64,000 nt of DNA, taken from contig JAKVOU010000001.1 of assembly GCA_022482625.1 (NCBI GenBank), positions 496,001 to 560,000 of the forward strand. Reading direction: 5' to 3'. Within the stretch, counting starts at the first letter, position 1. Each line of letters starts with the position of its first letter. Position numbers and translations under genes: made by a program. The notes under the pieces were generated by a model that saw only the letters and a list, made by a program, of their open reading frames with translations, was not told where the DNA came from and searched no databases. The stretch comes from Spirochaetia bacterium. GTDB lineage: Bacteria; Spirochaetota; Spirochaetia; Sphaerochaetales; Sphaerochaetaceae. This document shows positions 35,483 to 45,112 of the stretch, one piece after another.

Positions 35483-36883
35483 TTATTTCTGCCCCTCAGC
35501 CTTCTTCTTCTTTGCTTCCATATGTTCTTTCCACAGTGAATCAGCTACAGGTGCCCAATCTTTGGCATACTCTACACACTTGCTGCAGAGGTGATCGGCA
35601 CTTTCCCTGTCACATAGGTCAGTGGATACAGCACCTGTTTCCTTGACCATCTGGGGAAGCCTGTCAGGATTCTCAAGCATCGGACAAGGCTGGTAGAGAT
35701 TGCTGTTGAACGGCTGCGCTTTCTTATAAGCCCTGAACAGTGGCTGCTGCAAAGCTTCAAGAAGCGTCTCCTTATGGATGTTTGCACTTGAGTAATGAAT
35801 GAACACACAGGGTTCGACATCACCGTTTGAATTGATATGCAGGTAATTCTTACCTCCTGCGATACATCCGCCGATATACTCACCGTCATTCTGGAAATCA
35901 ATCGGGAAAATCAGCTTGCCGTTGTTCTCATTCCTCAGGTTCCTGATGGCATTGAACATGAACGTGCGCTGCTCGGCAGTCGGCAGGAATGTCGTGTCAG
36001 TGTCCTGGCCTACCGGCATGAAATGGAAATACCAAGTCCACAGACAGCCATGCTCAATGATCATATCAATGAATTCGTCGCTGATGACCGTCTTGTAGTT
36101 CTTATTGGTCCAGCAGATTGAAGTTCCGAAAGCCAGCTTGTTCTTCTTCATCAGGTCCATGGCTGCCATGACCTTGTCAAAGCATCCCTCACCTCGTCTG
36201 AAGTCATTCTCTTCCTTGAATCCTTCAAGGCTCAATGAAAGTATGATATTTCCGCAGTCTCTCGCTTGGTCACAGAAATGCTGGTCTATCAATGTACCGT
36301 TCGTAAACAGATGGAATATGCAGTCACTGTGTTCCTTTGCAAGCTTGACGATGTCATTCTTTCTCATCATAGGCTCCCCGCCTGTATAGAGGAAGAAATG
36401 GGTACCCAAGTCAACTGCCTGCTTGATGATGGAATCCAAGTCATCATAAGAAAGTGCAGTCGTCTTCTGATACTCACTGGACCAGCAACCGGTACAGTGC
36501 AGGTTACATGCAGATGTAGGATCAATGACAATTGCGAAAGGTATATTGCAGTCATACTTCTCGCAAAGCTTCCTGCTCATATTCCAACCGAGGTAACCGC
36601 CCTCATAACCAAGGTTGAGCATCATATTCTTCAATATCTTGGAATCAACGGAATTAAAGATATGATTGGCATATTTTGCCCATTTTGCATTCGGATCGGA
36701 CATATATTTTGACATGCCTCTGAAAGCATCCGCTTTTTCAGCACCATTCTTTGAACTGTAGTACTTTGTAAACAGATCAATAACTTGAGAAATTCCATCC
36801 TTGGGATTTTTCTTGGCATGATTCAATGCAAGTTCAAAACCAGCACCGATTGCAGCTCTCGTTGCCTTGTGCGATAAATCCAT
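35483..36883 (-). CDS. Radical SAM protein with N-terminal helical extension and C-terminal Cys-rich (SPASM-like) region
   Basis: A 466-residue radical SAM enzyme of unassigned reaction. The cluster motif CNLHCTGC is at about residues 126-133, preceded by VIDPTSA; the SAM-binding YTGGEPMM follows. About 120 residues precede the motif and form a helical domain not usual in this superfamily. The C-terminal third has Cys in GGCIAGG, VEPCVFIHYSS, YQPCPMLENPD, TDLCDRE and LCSKC, the spacing expected for SPASM/Twitch auxiliary clusters. The ATG at 36883 has GGAGGGG just upstream. It is a single-gene unit with its own promoter and terminator and no precursor-peptide gene beside it. Confidence 0.8.
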   Translation of the reverse strand: MDLSHKATRAAIGAGFELALNHAKKNPKDGISQVIDLFTKYYSSKNGAEKADAFRGMSKYMSDPNAKWAKYANHIFNSVDSKILKNMMLNLGYEGGYLGWNMSRKLCEKYDCNIPFAIVIDPTSACNLHCTGCWSSEYQKTTALSYDDLDSIIKQAVDLGTHFFLYTGGEPMMRKNDIVKLAKEHSDCIFHLFTNGTLIDQHFCDQARDCGNIILSLSLEGFKEENDFRRGEGCFDKVMAAMDLMKKNKLAFGTSICWTNKNYKTVISDEFIDMIIEHGCLWTWYFHFMPVGQDTDTTFLPTAEQRTFMFNAIRNLRNENNGKLIFPIDFQNDGEYIGGCIAGGKNYLHINSNGDVEPCVFIHYSSANIHKETLLEALQQPLFRAYKKAQPFNSNLYQPCPMLENPDRLPQMVKETGAVSTDLCDRESADHLCSKCVEYAKDWAPVADSLWKEHMEAKKKKAEGQK

Positions 36884-36948
36884 ATACCCCTCCATTTCCA
36901 AAGAACCACAGTGTCAGGGCAACTTTTGCAGTTCCTTGGATAGACTTG

Positions 36949-36977
36949 ATTATAGTAATAACGTGAGGCTTACACAA
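36949..36977 (-). promoter_or_regulatory. Predicted sigma-70 promoter for the radical SAM gene
   Basis: TTGTGT (36977-36972) and a perfect TATAAT (36954-36949) on the minus strand are 17 bases apart, some 58 bases before the TATATG start region. A second candidate, TTGACC further upstream, has a poorer -10 partner. Confidence 0.55.
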
Positions 36978-37617
36978 CATCGTCGGCCTATATTTTCTCA
37001 CTTGAATGGCAAATGGTCAAGTTATGGAAAAAAAACTTTGTAAAAGTTGAAAATTACAAAATCATGAAGGCATATTCCAATGTCTGACATAGAAATCGCA
37101 CAACCACAAGAAAAGGATTGTACAAAAAATACAGGATACTTTCCTGCTGTCAAACATCCAAAATTGTCAGATATTTACTTCATGACAGCAGCTCTTGCCT
37201 GACATTGTCCCTGTATATCCATCATTATGGCATCGAACCCTACTGTATCAAATTGCGATGTCATCATATAGATCTATCCTTATCAGGATACCCTGCTTTC
37301 AGAAAAAAAATGGCAAATCTCACGAAAGAACTCTTTTCTGGGTATATTGCATTCTTCATATTTACAAGTCATTGCAAAGAGTTTTGGATATCATCTGCCA
37401 AGCAGACAATCAAAGCAAGACAAACGAAAGGAGTCAGACCAATTACATCCATCCTAAATATCAGTTTTTTTGCTATGAATTCATATTCAAGCAATACAAC
37501 TTGTGTTTGAAGGAGAAATTGTCCATAGCATCCGATGAAGCTCTGCCCATACTACATGTACAGAGAAAACGGCAGGTTTTGCTTGCACCTTTTTCCTAGT
37601 TTTCATCAAACCAAAAT
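36978..37617. other. Gene-poor AT-rich interval
   Basis: About 640 bases between the radical SAM promoter and the V-ATPase terminator. Open frames here (the longest about 130 codons on the plus strand at 37118-37510) have no ribosome site, no recognisable motif and a cysteine/serine-rich composition unlike neighbours, so I do not call a gene. No RNA gene or repeat family was recognised. Confidence 0.5.
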
Positions 37618-37651
37618 CAAAAAAATGATGGCACCGCGAAAGCACCATCAT
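37618..37651 (-). terminator. Rho-independent terminator of the V-ATPase operon
   Basis: Arms ATGATGG (37625-37631) and CCATCAT (37645-37651), extended by a few weaker pairs inside, end in a run of seven to eight Ts on the minus strand. It lies 32 bases after the stop codon of the subunit K gene. Confidence 0.88.
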
Positions 37652-37683
37652 CCAATCCGTTGTCACGGAGATTCCTCTTCGGT

Positions 37684-38121
37684 CTACTGAAGTACCAAAA
37701 GAGAGAAGACCAAGGTAAACAGAGCGACGGTTTCAACGATACCGATGACAATAAAGTAGTTTGCCGTTCCTTTGTCCGTCGAAGCCAAAGCATCACAGGC
37801 TGCAGCAGCAACCTTACCCTGCATAAGGGCAGAAACACCAATGGCAAGTCCACCGAAGACGCCCACACCGAATCCAAGGTAACCGGAAGTACCACCAGCA
37901 ACTGCCGCCTTGATGAAGTTCATCAGAAGAAGGCCGTAGATGGTCTGGGTAAGAGGCGCACCGGCAAAAGCAACCAGCAGGAAGGATGCCTGCTTTCCGC
38001 TTGCATAACATTTTTTCCATCCACCGATTGCTGCTTGGGAAGCAAAACCGGTACCAAAGCCAGAACCCACTGCAGAAAGTGCCAAGGCACATGCCATTCC
38101 GATAAATGCAAAACTATTCAT
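37684..38121 (-). CDS. ntpK: V-type ATP synthase subunit K (proteolipid)
   Basis: Membrane rotor subunit, 145 residues, built as two helical hairpins (about residues 4-30/46-70 and 80-105/122-143). The ion-binding Glu is E130 in IVETVALF of the second hairpin; the first hairpin has Gln (LTQTIYG) at the corresponding place, as in Enterococcus NtpK. T58, Q59, Q101 and E130 correspond to the sodium ligands T64, Q65, Q110 and E139 of that protein. It is the last gene of the operon, followed by a strong terminator. Confidence 0.93.
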   Translation of the reverse strand: MNSFAFIGMACALALSAVGSGFGTGFASQAAIGGWKKCYASGKQASFLLVAFAGAPLTQTIYGLLLMNFIKAAVAGGTSGYLGFGVGVFGGLAIGVSALMQGKVAAAACDALASTDKGTANYFIVIGIVETVALFTLVFSLLVLQ

Positions 38122-38156
38122 GATTAAACTCCTTAGTTGTCCAATGACAACGGTAA

Positions 38157-40004
38157 TTACTTGAGTACGACCGTTTCACGAAACGGTTCATAGGCGATAC
38201 CAGACCACTCCATGCCGAGCTGGCCCGAGAATTCCAACAGATTCAACCTTACTCCATGCACGAAGACAGAGAGCAGACCCATCATCAGGTTCAGGCCATG
38301 TCCAAGGGCCAGTACGAGCAGCCCTGCGACAGTTGCCCATCCTCCGATCAACGGTGCAGCCATGGCATTGAAGCTCTGCGCTATGGCAAGGGTTGCAAGT
38401 CCGACAGCAAACAACCTGATATAACTCATCAGATTGGAAAAGCAGCTGATCGTATCCAGGAATGTCGTAAAGAAACCCGCAAGTCCATGAAGTATGCCGA
38501 TTCCAAAAGACTGTCCCTTCTGCTGACTGCCGAAGAACACTACCAGCAGGAAACCTACGCCGATTACGCTGAATGAGAATCGGTAATTGCATGGAGCCTG
38601 GATAACGAGGCTAAGTACGACAAAATACAAAACCAGGATATCCATCAGCCAACCGACATCAGCAAGGAAAGAAATCTCTTTCTTTGCCAATTTTCGTGAA
38701 ATATTGATGACTTCTGCAAGGCTCAGCTGAATCGTTCCCAGGATGAAGCAGAAATGCATGAGGTTGTTCTGGGCAACCTTGGCATCCACTCCAAAGAGAG
38801 CCGGATAGCTTGCCAGTGGCGCAAATACGAGGTATTTCAGCGGAGTATACTTGACGATGGACTCACTGCCGAACCATGTCCCTGTAAGGCTGCCCCACAC
38901 TACTGTCGCAATGGAAAGCACATACAGCAACTTGACCGCATCCGTAGCCTTATGCTGCTTCACATGCAGCAGTATCGTCACTGCCAGGAAAATCATTCCA
39001 TAGCCGGCATCCCCGATGATCATGGCAAAGAACAAGGTAAAGAACATCAGGAACCATGTCGATATCTCACCTTCCCTATAGGCAGGAACCGTACCGAGAA
39101 TATCGAACAAAGGTTTGATGATGCCCACTCCCCTTGCATATTTGACATAGGTAGGAGGAATATCATCATCCTCGGGATCATCCATCAGATATCCCCAGGC
39201 ATTCTTCTTTGCAGCTTTCTGGAATGCGACGACTGCTGTCTGCGGAATATATCCGGTAACATAGCAGAGATTCTCGCCACCTCCCATCTGAGAAGCAACT
39301 TGTTCGAACTTCTGGTCCATTTCATTGACCCTGATGGTCAATGCATAGGCATCAAGGTACTTGCAGCTGTCCCTGAGGAAACTGTCAACGTCAGCAACCT
39401 TCTTCCTGCTGTCCGCAATCCTTTGCCGGAGGGCCGAGGGGCCAAGCTCAGGCAATTCAAATCTTGTCGCAGGATAGGCAGAAAGATCCAAAGGCTTGCC
39501 GACGGTTGCTATGGCTCTCTGCTTGTTGACAGGATCAAGCAACAGATAGTCGACATCCGAACCAAGCTTTTCAAATTCCTGCTTGCTCAGCGTGTAAAAG
39601 AAAAGCGACACGCCTTCGTCAGCAAGTTTTCTGATCTGTGAGGGATCAAATTCACCCCATGCACCGACCTGCTCGACCAACTGCGTATCCTTTCCAATCT
39701 GCTCGACCAGTTCTTTTTTCAAGTCAAGCTGGCTGACAAGTTCCTTATGTATTGATTGGAAAGCTTCCTCTGTCAGTTTCACCTGCTTCCCGGCAGTTGC
39801 ATTCTTGTCGGCAGCCAAGTTTTCCTGAAGAGCTTTCTGGACCAACTGCAGGGAAGCATGTTCCTTTTCCAGCTCCTCACCCTTGGTACTCTTTCCCTTT
39901 TCATCATAGATATGCATCACACCGAGTTTCCTCAGCCTTCTGAGCATATCGAGCTTTTCCGAAGTCTGCACGACGACGGTAACTTTTTTCATGGGTACTA
40001 TCAT
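38157..40004 (-). CDS. ntpI: V-type ATP synthase subunit I (stator a-subunit)
   Basis: A 615-residue protein with a cytoplasmic coiled-coil half (residues 1 to about 330, beginning MIVPMKKVTVVVQTSEKLDM) and a membrane half of seven to eight helices. Conserved segments are WFLMFFTLFFAMIIGDAGYG, then SYIRLFAVGLATLAIAQ, carrying the essential half-channel Arg, and LALGHGLNLMMGLLSVFVHG. It anchors the peripheral stalk and forms the ion half-channels. The ATG overlaps the subunit D stop as ATGA. Confidence 0.93.
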   Translation of the reverse strand: MIVPMKKVTVVVQTSEKLDMLRRLRKLGVMHIYDEKGKSTKGEELEKEHASLQLVQKALQENLAADKNATAGKQVKLTEEAFQSIHKELVSQLDLKKELVEQIGKDTQLVEQVGAWGEFDPSQIRKLADEGVSLFFYTLSKQEFEKLGSDVDYLLLDPVNKQRAIATVGKPLDLSAYPATRFELPELGPSALRQRIADSRKKVADVDSFLRDSCKYLDAYALTIRVNEMDQKFEQVASQMGGGENLCYVTGYIPQTAVVAFQKAAKKNAWGYLMDDPEDDDIPPTYVKYARGVGIIKPLFDILGTVPAYREGEISTWFLMFFTLFFAMIIGDAGYGMIFLAVTILLHVKQHKATDAVKLLYVLSIATVVWGSLTGTWFGSESIVKYTPLKYLVFAPLASYPALFGVDAKVAQNNLMHFCFILGTIQLSLAEVINISRKLAKKEISFLADVGWLMDILVLYFVVLSLVIQAPCNYRFSFSVIGVGFLLVVFFGSQQKGQSFGIGILHGLAGFFTTFLDTISCFSNLMSYIRLFAVGLATLAIAQSFNAMAAPLIGGWATVAGLLVLALGHGLNLMMGLLSVFVHGVRLNLLEFSGQLGMEWSGIAYEPFRETVVLK

Positions 40005-40615
40005 ATATTCCCCCCTGTTACCTTTGCCTTTGCAATCTTTCCTCGTACCACAGCAGCGGACATCTGATCGCCTATATAGATGCTGATTTTCTTGATGTTC
40101 GCCTTCGCTTCCGGGATCTTGACTTTCTCGAAGAGATTCACCCTTTGCGATGTCGTCCGCAGTTCCTTGCCAAGCAACTTTTTCTGTATCTCAAGTGTCG
40201 ACACCAAAGCATCCAGCCTTGCATATTCACGCAATGTCTGGATTCCCTTGTCGACCCATAGAGGATACACATCAAGGTCATAGTCAATATCCTTGAAGGT
40301 AAGCTCCTTGAACCGGGGAATCATCACACCTGCAATGTTTCCTTTTTCACGGACAACTTTGTCAACTTGGACAAGGTTGGAAAGATCTTTTTCAGGACCA
40401 AAGGCACGGTTTTCTGCATAGACTGCAATCCAATCCTGCATTCCGTCCACGAGCTGCTTCTGCTGGACCTTCAGCTTGGCAATACGCGCTTCGATATCCA
40501 TGATTACCGACTGAAGCTGCTGTTTCTTCAATTGCAGCGTCGGAAGATATCGGGTGTACTGCTTCAGCTGGTCTTTCTGCTTCTTCAGTTCGTTTTTCGT
40601 CAATTTGACGGCCAT
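40001..40615 (-). CDS. ntpD: V-type ATP synthase subunit D (central stalk)
   Basis: A 204-residue, mostly helical shaft protein that turns inside the A3B3 head. It begins MAVKLTKNELKKQKDQL, matching the family start (usually ...PTK-x-x-L-x-x-L-K), and has a long N-terminal coiled coil, a short central hairpin and a C-terminal helix (LRTTSQRVNLFEKVKIPEA), which is the standard subunit D signature. It starts nine bases after subunit B and overlaps subunit I. Confidence 0.9.
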   Translation of the reverse strand: MAVKLTKNELKKQKDQLKQYTRYLPTLQLKKQQLQSVIMDIEARIAKLKVQQKQLVDGMQDWIAVYAENRAFGPEKDLSNLVQVDKVVREKGNIAGVMIPRFKELTFKDIDYDLDVYPLWVDKGIQTLREYARLDALVSTLEIQKKLLGKELRTTSQRVNLFEKVKIPEAKANIKKISIYIGDQMSAAVVRGKIAKAKVTGGNI

Positions 40616-40624
40616 GGTTCCTCC

Positions 40625-41932
40625 CTACTTGTTGAGTTTCTTGGGCCAGCGGCTCATAATCAGATCAGTCTTGAGTCCTGTTTCATTGGGTTCAAAACAT
40701 TCAGCAAGGATTTCCCAGCCGAGATCCAAAGCCTCTTCCAAAGGAATGTTGACAGAAAGGTCCATCATCTTGGCTTCAAACAATTCGCCGTACTTGAGGA
40801 GTTTTTCATCCCAATCAGACATCTGGAAACCCATGGAACGCTTCTCCAGGCTTTCCTTGTAGGATGCATAGAGCTTGATCATTGCGTCCATCAATGCCCT
40901 GTGGTCATCCCTGGTATCCTTGTTGACCTGTTGCTTCAACCTGGAAAGTGAACCGAACGGTTCAATCCTTCCACCTTTGAGGTAGTACTGTCCTTCGGTG
41001 ATATAACCGGTATTGTCAGGAACCGGATGGGTGACATCGTCACCGGGCATCGTAGTCACTGCCAAAATCGTAAGGGAACCTGCGCCGTCAAAGTCAACTG
41101 CCTTTTCGTAGCGTGAAGCCAAGGCAGAATATAGGTCGCCGGGATAACCACGGTTGGAAGGTACCTGGTCCATGGTGATTGCCATTTCCTTCATGGCATC
41201 GGCAAAGTTGGTCATATCCGTAAGAAGGACAAGCACTTTCTTGCCGTCGATTGCAAATTTCTCAGCTACAGCCAGCGCCATGTCAGGGACAAGCATACAT
41301 TCGACGGTAGGATCACTTGCCGTATGGATGAACATGATGGTCCTGCTCATTGCACCGCTCTTTTCAAGCGTGTTCTTGAAATAGAGATAGTCATCATATT
41401 TCAGACCCATGCCACCCAGTACGATCAAGTCGACCTCGGCCTGCATTGCAATACGTGCAAGCAACTGGTTGTATGGTTCGCCGGATACGGAGAATATAGG
41501 GAGCTTCTGGCTTTCTACAAGCGTATTGAAGACATCGATCATCGGTATACCGGTACGGATCATGTTCCTAGGTATGATACGTTTTGCAGGATTGACAGAA
41601 GGACCGCCGATCTCAATCATGTTCTCATCGAGTGCAGGACCATGGTCCCGGGGCACCCCGCTTCCGTTGAACACCCTGCCAAGCAGCGCATCCGAATAGG
41701 AAACCCTCATCGAATGTCCGAGGAAACGGACATGGTCGCCTGTCGAGACACCTGCAGCTCCTGCAAATACCTGCAACGATACCATGTCGCCTGAAAGCTT
41801 GATGACATTGGCATAGCTTTCCTTGTTCCCTGAAGAAACGATGGCCAATTCATTATTGTGTACGCCCTTTGCGCGTACCGTAATGACATTGCCGATTATG
41901 GATTCAATCTTTGTATATACTTTTTGCATCAT
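40625..41932 (-). CDS. ntpB: V-type ATP synthase subunit B
   Basis: Non-catalytic head subunit, 435 residues. It has [20 protein letters not shown] at the start, [35 protein letters not shown], a degenerate nucleotide loop ([11 protein letters not shown]) in place of a P-loop, and [19 protein letters not shown], all typical of V-type B subunits. A second in-frame ATG one codon downstream could serve. It follows subunit A by seven bases. Confidence 0.95.
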   Translation of the reverse strand: MMQKVYTKIESIIGNVITVRAKGVHNNELAIVSSGNKESYANVIKLSGDMVSLQVFAGAAGVSTGDHVRFLGHSMRVSYSDALLGRVFNGSGVPRDHGPALDENMIEIGGPSVNPAKRIIPRNMIRTGIPMIDVFNTLVESQKLPIFSVSGEPYNQLLARIAMQAEVDLIVLGGMGLKYDDYLYFKNTLEKSGAMSRTIMFIHTASDPTVECMLVPDMALAVAEKFAIDGKKVLVLLTDMTNFADAMKEMAITMDQVPSNRGYPGDLYSALASRYEKAVDFDGAGSLTILAVTTMPGDDVTHPVPDNTGYITEGQYYLKGGRIEPFGSLSRLKQQVNKDTRDDHRALMDAMIKLYASYKESLEKRSMGFQMSDWDEKLLKYGELFEAKMMDLSVNIPLEEALDLGWEILAECFEPNETGLKTDLIMSRWPKKLNK

Positions 41933-41939
41933 TGGCCCC

Positions 41940-43697
41940 TTACATCAGCTTCTCACCGGCTTTGTCATAGCCGATGCAAGTCTTCTCATACTGTGCCTTG
42001 ATTTCCTCTTCCTTCTGTCCGAAGCGAGGATCATCGAACTCAACATTGTTCCAGTCAAGGAAATTCTGTCTGAGGGCATTGAAGAACTGTCTGACTTCCT
42101 TCTTGTCCTCAAGCTGGAACTTTGCACACAGGACCTTGAACAGAAGATCAAAGGTACGGCGCTGGCGTTCGACCGAAACAGAGGCATCAACGGGGTCAAA
42201 TGAATTCTGCTGCAGATAGACAGCGTCAAGGAGCTCACTCTTCTGATAAAGGATGTAATCATCTATGCTGGTTCCTTCTTCACCGACAACCTTCATCATC
42301 TGGTTGATTTCACTTCCATGATGGAGAATTTCGCTTGCATAATTGACCTTCGCATTGTCAATGACTCCCGAGTACTTTGACCAGGAAGTAAGACTGTCTA
42401 TGGCAGGATACTTACGGGCATCTGATCTTTCCCTTGAGAGGCCATGGAAAGCTCCGACGACCTTGAGCGTCGCCTGTGTGACAGGCTCTTCAAAGTTACC
42501 GCCGGCAGGAGATACGGTACCGCCGATGGTAACCGAAGCTATCCTTCCGTCATTCAACCGGACTTTTCCGGCCCTTTCATAAAATTCAGAAATCCTTGAT
42601 TCAAGATATGCAGGGAAAGCTTCCTCCCCAGGAATTTCCTCCAACCTGCCGCTCATTTCCCTCATGGCCTGTGCCCAGCGGGAAGTAGAGTCTGCAAGCA
42701 ACAGTACGTCAAGTCCCATCTGCCTGTAGTATTCTGCCATGGTCACCGCAGTGTAGACGGAAGCTTCACGGGCAGCAACCGGCATACTGGAAGTATTGCA
42801 GATGATGATGGTTCTTTCCATCAATGACCGCCCTGTCTTCGGATCGGTCAGCTCCGGGAACTCCTTGAGGATTTCCACGACTTCACCTGCACGTTCACCG
42901 CAGGCAGCGATGATAACGACATCTACATCAGCATTTCGGCTTTCCATGTGCTGGAGCACCGTCTTGCCTGCACCAAAAGGTCCCGGCGTACAGAAAGTAC
43001 CACCCTTTGCAACAGGAAGGAACGTATCGATGACCCTTACTTTCATTACCAGAGGATCGGTAGGCATAAGCCGCTCGGCATAATTGGTGATAGGAACCTT
43101 TACCGGCCAGGAGAATACCATGGTCAGATCCTTTTTGTTTCCTTTCGGATCCTCGACCGTGGCAATCTTTGCCCTGACATTGTATTTGCCTGCAGGGACT
43201 ATGGAAACAACCTTCCACTCCACATCGGCAAAATTGAACGGAACCATGATCTGATGGGTAAACAGCCCTTCCGGTACAGTCGCAAACGTATCACCGACAT
43301 GCAGGATATCTCCGACCTTTGCAACAGGAGTAAGGTCCCAGTCCTTGTTCGGGATAGGATCCATGTACACGCCTCTCTGCAGGAAGAAGCCGCACTGCTC
43401 TGCAAGATCCGGAAGCGGATTCTGCAGGCCATCATAGATTTGCGTGAGCAGGCCTGGCCCAAGTTCAACGGAAAGCATCTCCCCGGTGAATTCCACCTCA
43501 TCGCCCACGGCAACACCATTGGTTGACTCAAAGACCTGCAGGGAAGCTGCTTTCCCACTGATCTTGATCACTTCACTTTTCAGCCGGATATTGCCTACAT
43601 GAATGTATCCGACCTCATTCTTTGAAATGGCTGTGTCGAATTCAACAGTGACCATGTTTCCATTGACACCGGTGACACGCCCGCTCATCTTTTCCAT
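41940..43697 (-). CDS. ntpA: V-type ATP synthase catalytic subunit A
   Basis: Catalytic head subunit, about 585 residues. Seen in order: the N-terminal barrel ([16 protein letters not shown]), the long V/A-type insertion (the [11 protein letters not shown] region), the P-loop GPFGAGKT, the catalytic Glu in [31 protein letters not shown], and the C-terminal helical domain. The ATG at 43697 is preceded by TGGAG at seven bases; an upstream GTG at 43709 gives four extra residues but has a poorer site. It converts ATP hydrolysis into ion pumping, or the reverse. Confidence 0.95.
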   Translation of the reverse strand: MEKMSGRVTGVNGNMVTVEFDTAISKNEVGYIHVGNIRLKSEVIKISGKAASLQVFESTNGVAVGDEVEFTGEMLSVELGPGLLTQIYDGLQNPLPDLAEQCGFFLQRGVYMDPIPNKDWDLTPVAKVGDILHVGDTFATVPEGLFTHQIMVPFNFADVEWKVVSIVPAGKYNVRAKIATVEDPKGNKKDLTMVFSWPVKVPITNYAERLMPTDPLVMKVRVIDTFLPVAKGGTFCTPGPFGAGKTVLQHMESRNADVDVVIIAACGERAGEVVEILKEFPELTDPKTGRSLMERTIIICNTSSMPVAAREASVYTAVTMAEYYRQMGLDVLLLADSTSRWAQAMREMSGRLEEIPGEEAFPAYLESRISEFYERAGKVRLNDGRIASVTIGGTVSPAGGNFEEPVTQATLKVVGAFHGLSRERSDARKYPAIDSLTSWSKYSGVIDNAKVNYASEILHHGSEINQMMKVVGEEGTSIDDYILYQKSELLDAVYLQQNSFDPVDASVSVERQRRTFDLLFKVLCAKFQLEDKKEVRQFFNALRQNFLDWNNVEFDDPRFGQKEEEIKAQYEKTCIGYDKAGEKLM

Positions 43698-43710
43698 AGC
43701 ATTCTCCACA

Positions 43711-44244
43711 TTAATTGCCTTTCATCATCGACTTCAGATTGCCCAGCAAACCATCAAATTCCTTATTTCCATCCGCCGTATCAAACTCGCTCTTTCTTTC
43801 AAGCAACCGAAGCTTGAGACTATAGGCCAATAGGCCGGTCAGATCAAACATATGGTTGACGCTGGCATCATCCAGATATTCCCAGAACAACCGGAGTAGG
43901 ATCAGTTCACCTTCCAGAGGATTCTGTGCCCCGATGGCATTCCTCACGGCCTCACTGATCTGAAATTCCCTGTCACCCGAATTCCTGTACTTGTCTCCAC
44001 GGAGATTGAGCTTCTTGCTCCGCTGCTCGGACAACTCCATGCGGACCATCTGCTGGAATTCTTCCCACTGACGGACAAACCCATTGGCACAGGGTTCACC
44101 GGCCAGAGCCTTCGTCATGGTCGTGTAGTCCTTTCCCTTCATGTTTCCCTGGCAGTCTTCGAGGAACTTTACGACACTCATCGGTGCCGGATCCTCCCAG
44201 CGAAGCATAGGAAGGGAAGCTGCCAGATAGTAATATGAAGCCAC
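43711..44244 (-). CDS. DUF2764 family protein of the V-ATPase operon
   Basis: A 177-residue soluble, helical protein of unknown biochemical role. It starts at GTG with GGAGAG upstream and begins ASYYYLAASLPMLRWEDP, the sequence by which this spirochaete/Chlamydia V-ATPase-linked family is recognised. The rest is charged and helical (LEDCQGNMKGKDYTTMTKAL, LRLFWEYLDDASVNHMFDL). In the operon it takes the place where genes for subunits C and F are found in other bacterial V-ATPases, and neither of those is present here, so it may supply part of the central-stalk or collar function. That role is an inference. Confidence 0.82.
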   Translation of the reverse strand: MASYYYLAASLPMLRWEDPAPMSVVKFLEDCQGNMKGKDYTTMTKALAGEPCANGFVRQWEEFQQMVRMELSEQRSKKLNLRGDKYRNSGDREFQISEAVRNAIGAQNPLEGELILLRLFWEYLDDASVNHMFDLTGLLAYSLKLRLLERKSEFDTADGNKEFDGLLGNLKSMMKGN

Positions 44245-44256
44245 TCTGCCGCTCTC

Positions 44257-44853
44257 CTATTCGCCGATGATTTCTGCGATTGCAGGTGAAAGGAACGGGA
44301 GCATAAGCTTGGCTACATCTTCATCGCTGAAATCGTAGTATCCCGATCCATCTTTGTCACTGAGCCTGAATCCGACAGAAACAGACTTGACTGGTTTGAT
44401 CTCCAACCCATTGCGGACGGCATCTCCCAACTCTTTGACAAGCGTCTTGCCAAGCGCATCGAAATCCTTCTGGGACAGCTGAAGTTCAGTCTTGCTCGGA
44501 TCAACTATATCCTGGAGGAGGATTTCCTTGATGAGTTTTACCAAGTTGTCAGACGAATATGCCTTTGCAATCTTGGTTTCAAGCAAACCATTCAGCTGCT
44601 TTTCCAGTGCATTTCTCAGAGAAAGCTGCACATCTCTGGCTGCCTGCTTGAGACCAGCTTTCGCACTCTGGTCCCTCAGTTCAATGTCCCTTTGGGCATC
44701 GGTAACCAACTTGTCTGCTTCCTTCTTGCCGTCGGCAACGATCTTTGCCGCCTGCTCCTTGGCATCGGCAATGATCTTGGCTGCTTCGGCATTGGCCTTG
44801 TCAATGCCTTCTTTCTGAATGGAAGCAACCAAATCCTGAATCTGTTGTGCCAT
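44257..44853 (-). CDS. ntpE: V-type ATP synthase subunit E (peripheral stalk)
   Basis: A 198-residue peripheral stalk protein. The N-terminal half is a long Ala/Lys/Glu-rich coiled coil (DKANAEAAKIIADAKEQAAK), and the C-terminal half is a globular domain with VSVGFRLSDKDGSGYYDFSD and the ending LSPAIAEIIGE, a well-known form in spirochaete subunit E. It is the first gene of the operon, with AAGG-rich sequence before the ATG and the promoter at 44951-44922. Confidence 0.88.
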   Translation of the reverse strand: MAQQIQDLVASIQKEGIDKANAEAAKIIADAKEQAAKIVADGKKEADKLVTDAQRDIELRDQSAKAGLKQAARDVQLSLRNALEKQLNGLLETKIAKAYSSDNLVKLIKEILLQDIVDPSKTELQLSQKDFDALGKTLVKELGDAVRNGLEIKPVKSVSVGFRLSDKDGSGYYDFSDEDVAKLMLPFLSPAIAEIIGE

Positions 44854-44921
44854 ACTGTACTACCTACCTTATGATTGATTTCCATGCTTTGGCCGTTGTC
44901 AAAAAAATTCCAACATTGACA

Positions 44922-44951
44922 ACTATACAAAAAACCACAAATTGTGTCCAA
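44922..44951 (-). promoter_or_regulatory. Predicted sigma-70 promoter of the V-ATPase operon
   Basis: TTGGAC (44951-44946) and TATAGT (44927-44922) on the minus strand, five of six matches each, are 18 bases apart. A second TTGACA at about 44902 lies downstream in the leader but lacks a good -10 partner. The leader to the ATG is about 60 bases. Confidence 0.6.
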
Positions 44952-45112
44952 TGCATTGCATGGTTTTCATCCAAAACAACGGTACTTCTGCCATTGCAAG
45001 ACAAACTTCATCTGTTTTCCATATTGGAAATGAACATATCTTCTATCGATATGGCATCTGGCTGCAAGTGCGATACCGATGGAAAAACAAGAACATACCA
45101 TCAGGAAAACCC

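Noticed and set aside
37118-37510. A 130-codon open frame on the plus strand in the gene-poor interval.
   Set aside because: No ribosome site, no recognisable motif, a composition rich in Ser, Cys and Tyr unlike neighbours, and a second overlapping frame of similar length; looks like chance.
38754-39641. A 295-codon plus-strand frame opposite subunit I of the V-ATPase.
   Set aside because: Antisense to a strongly conserved gene, no ribosome site, no motif.
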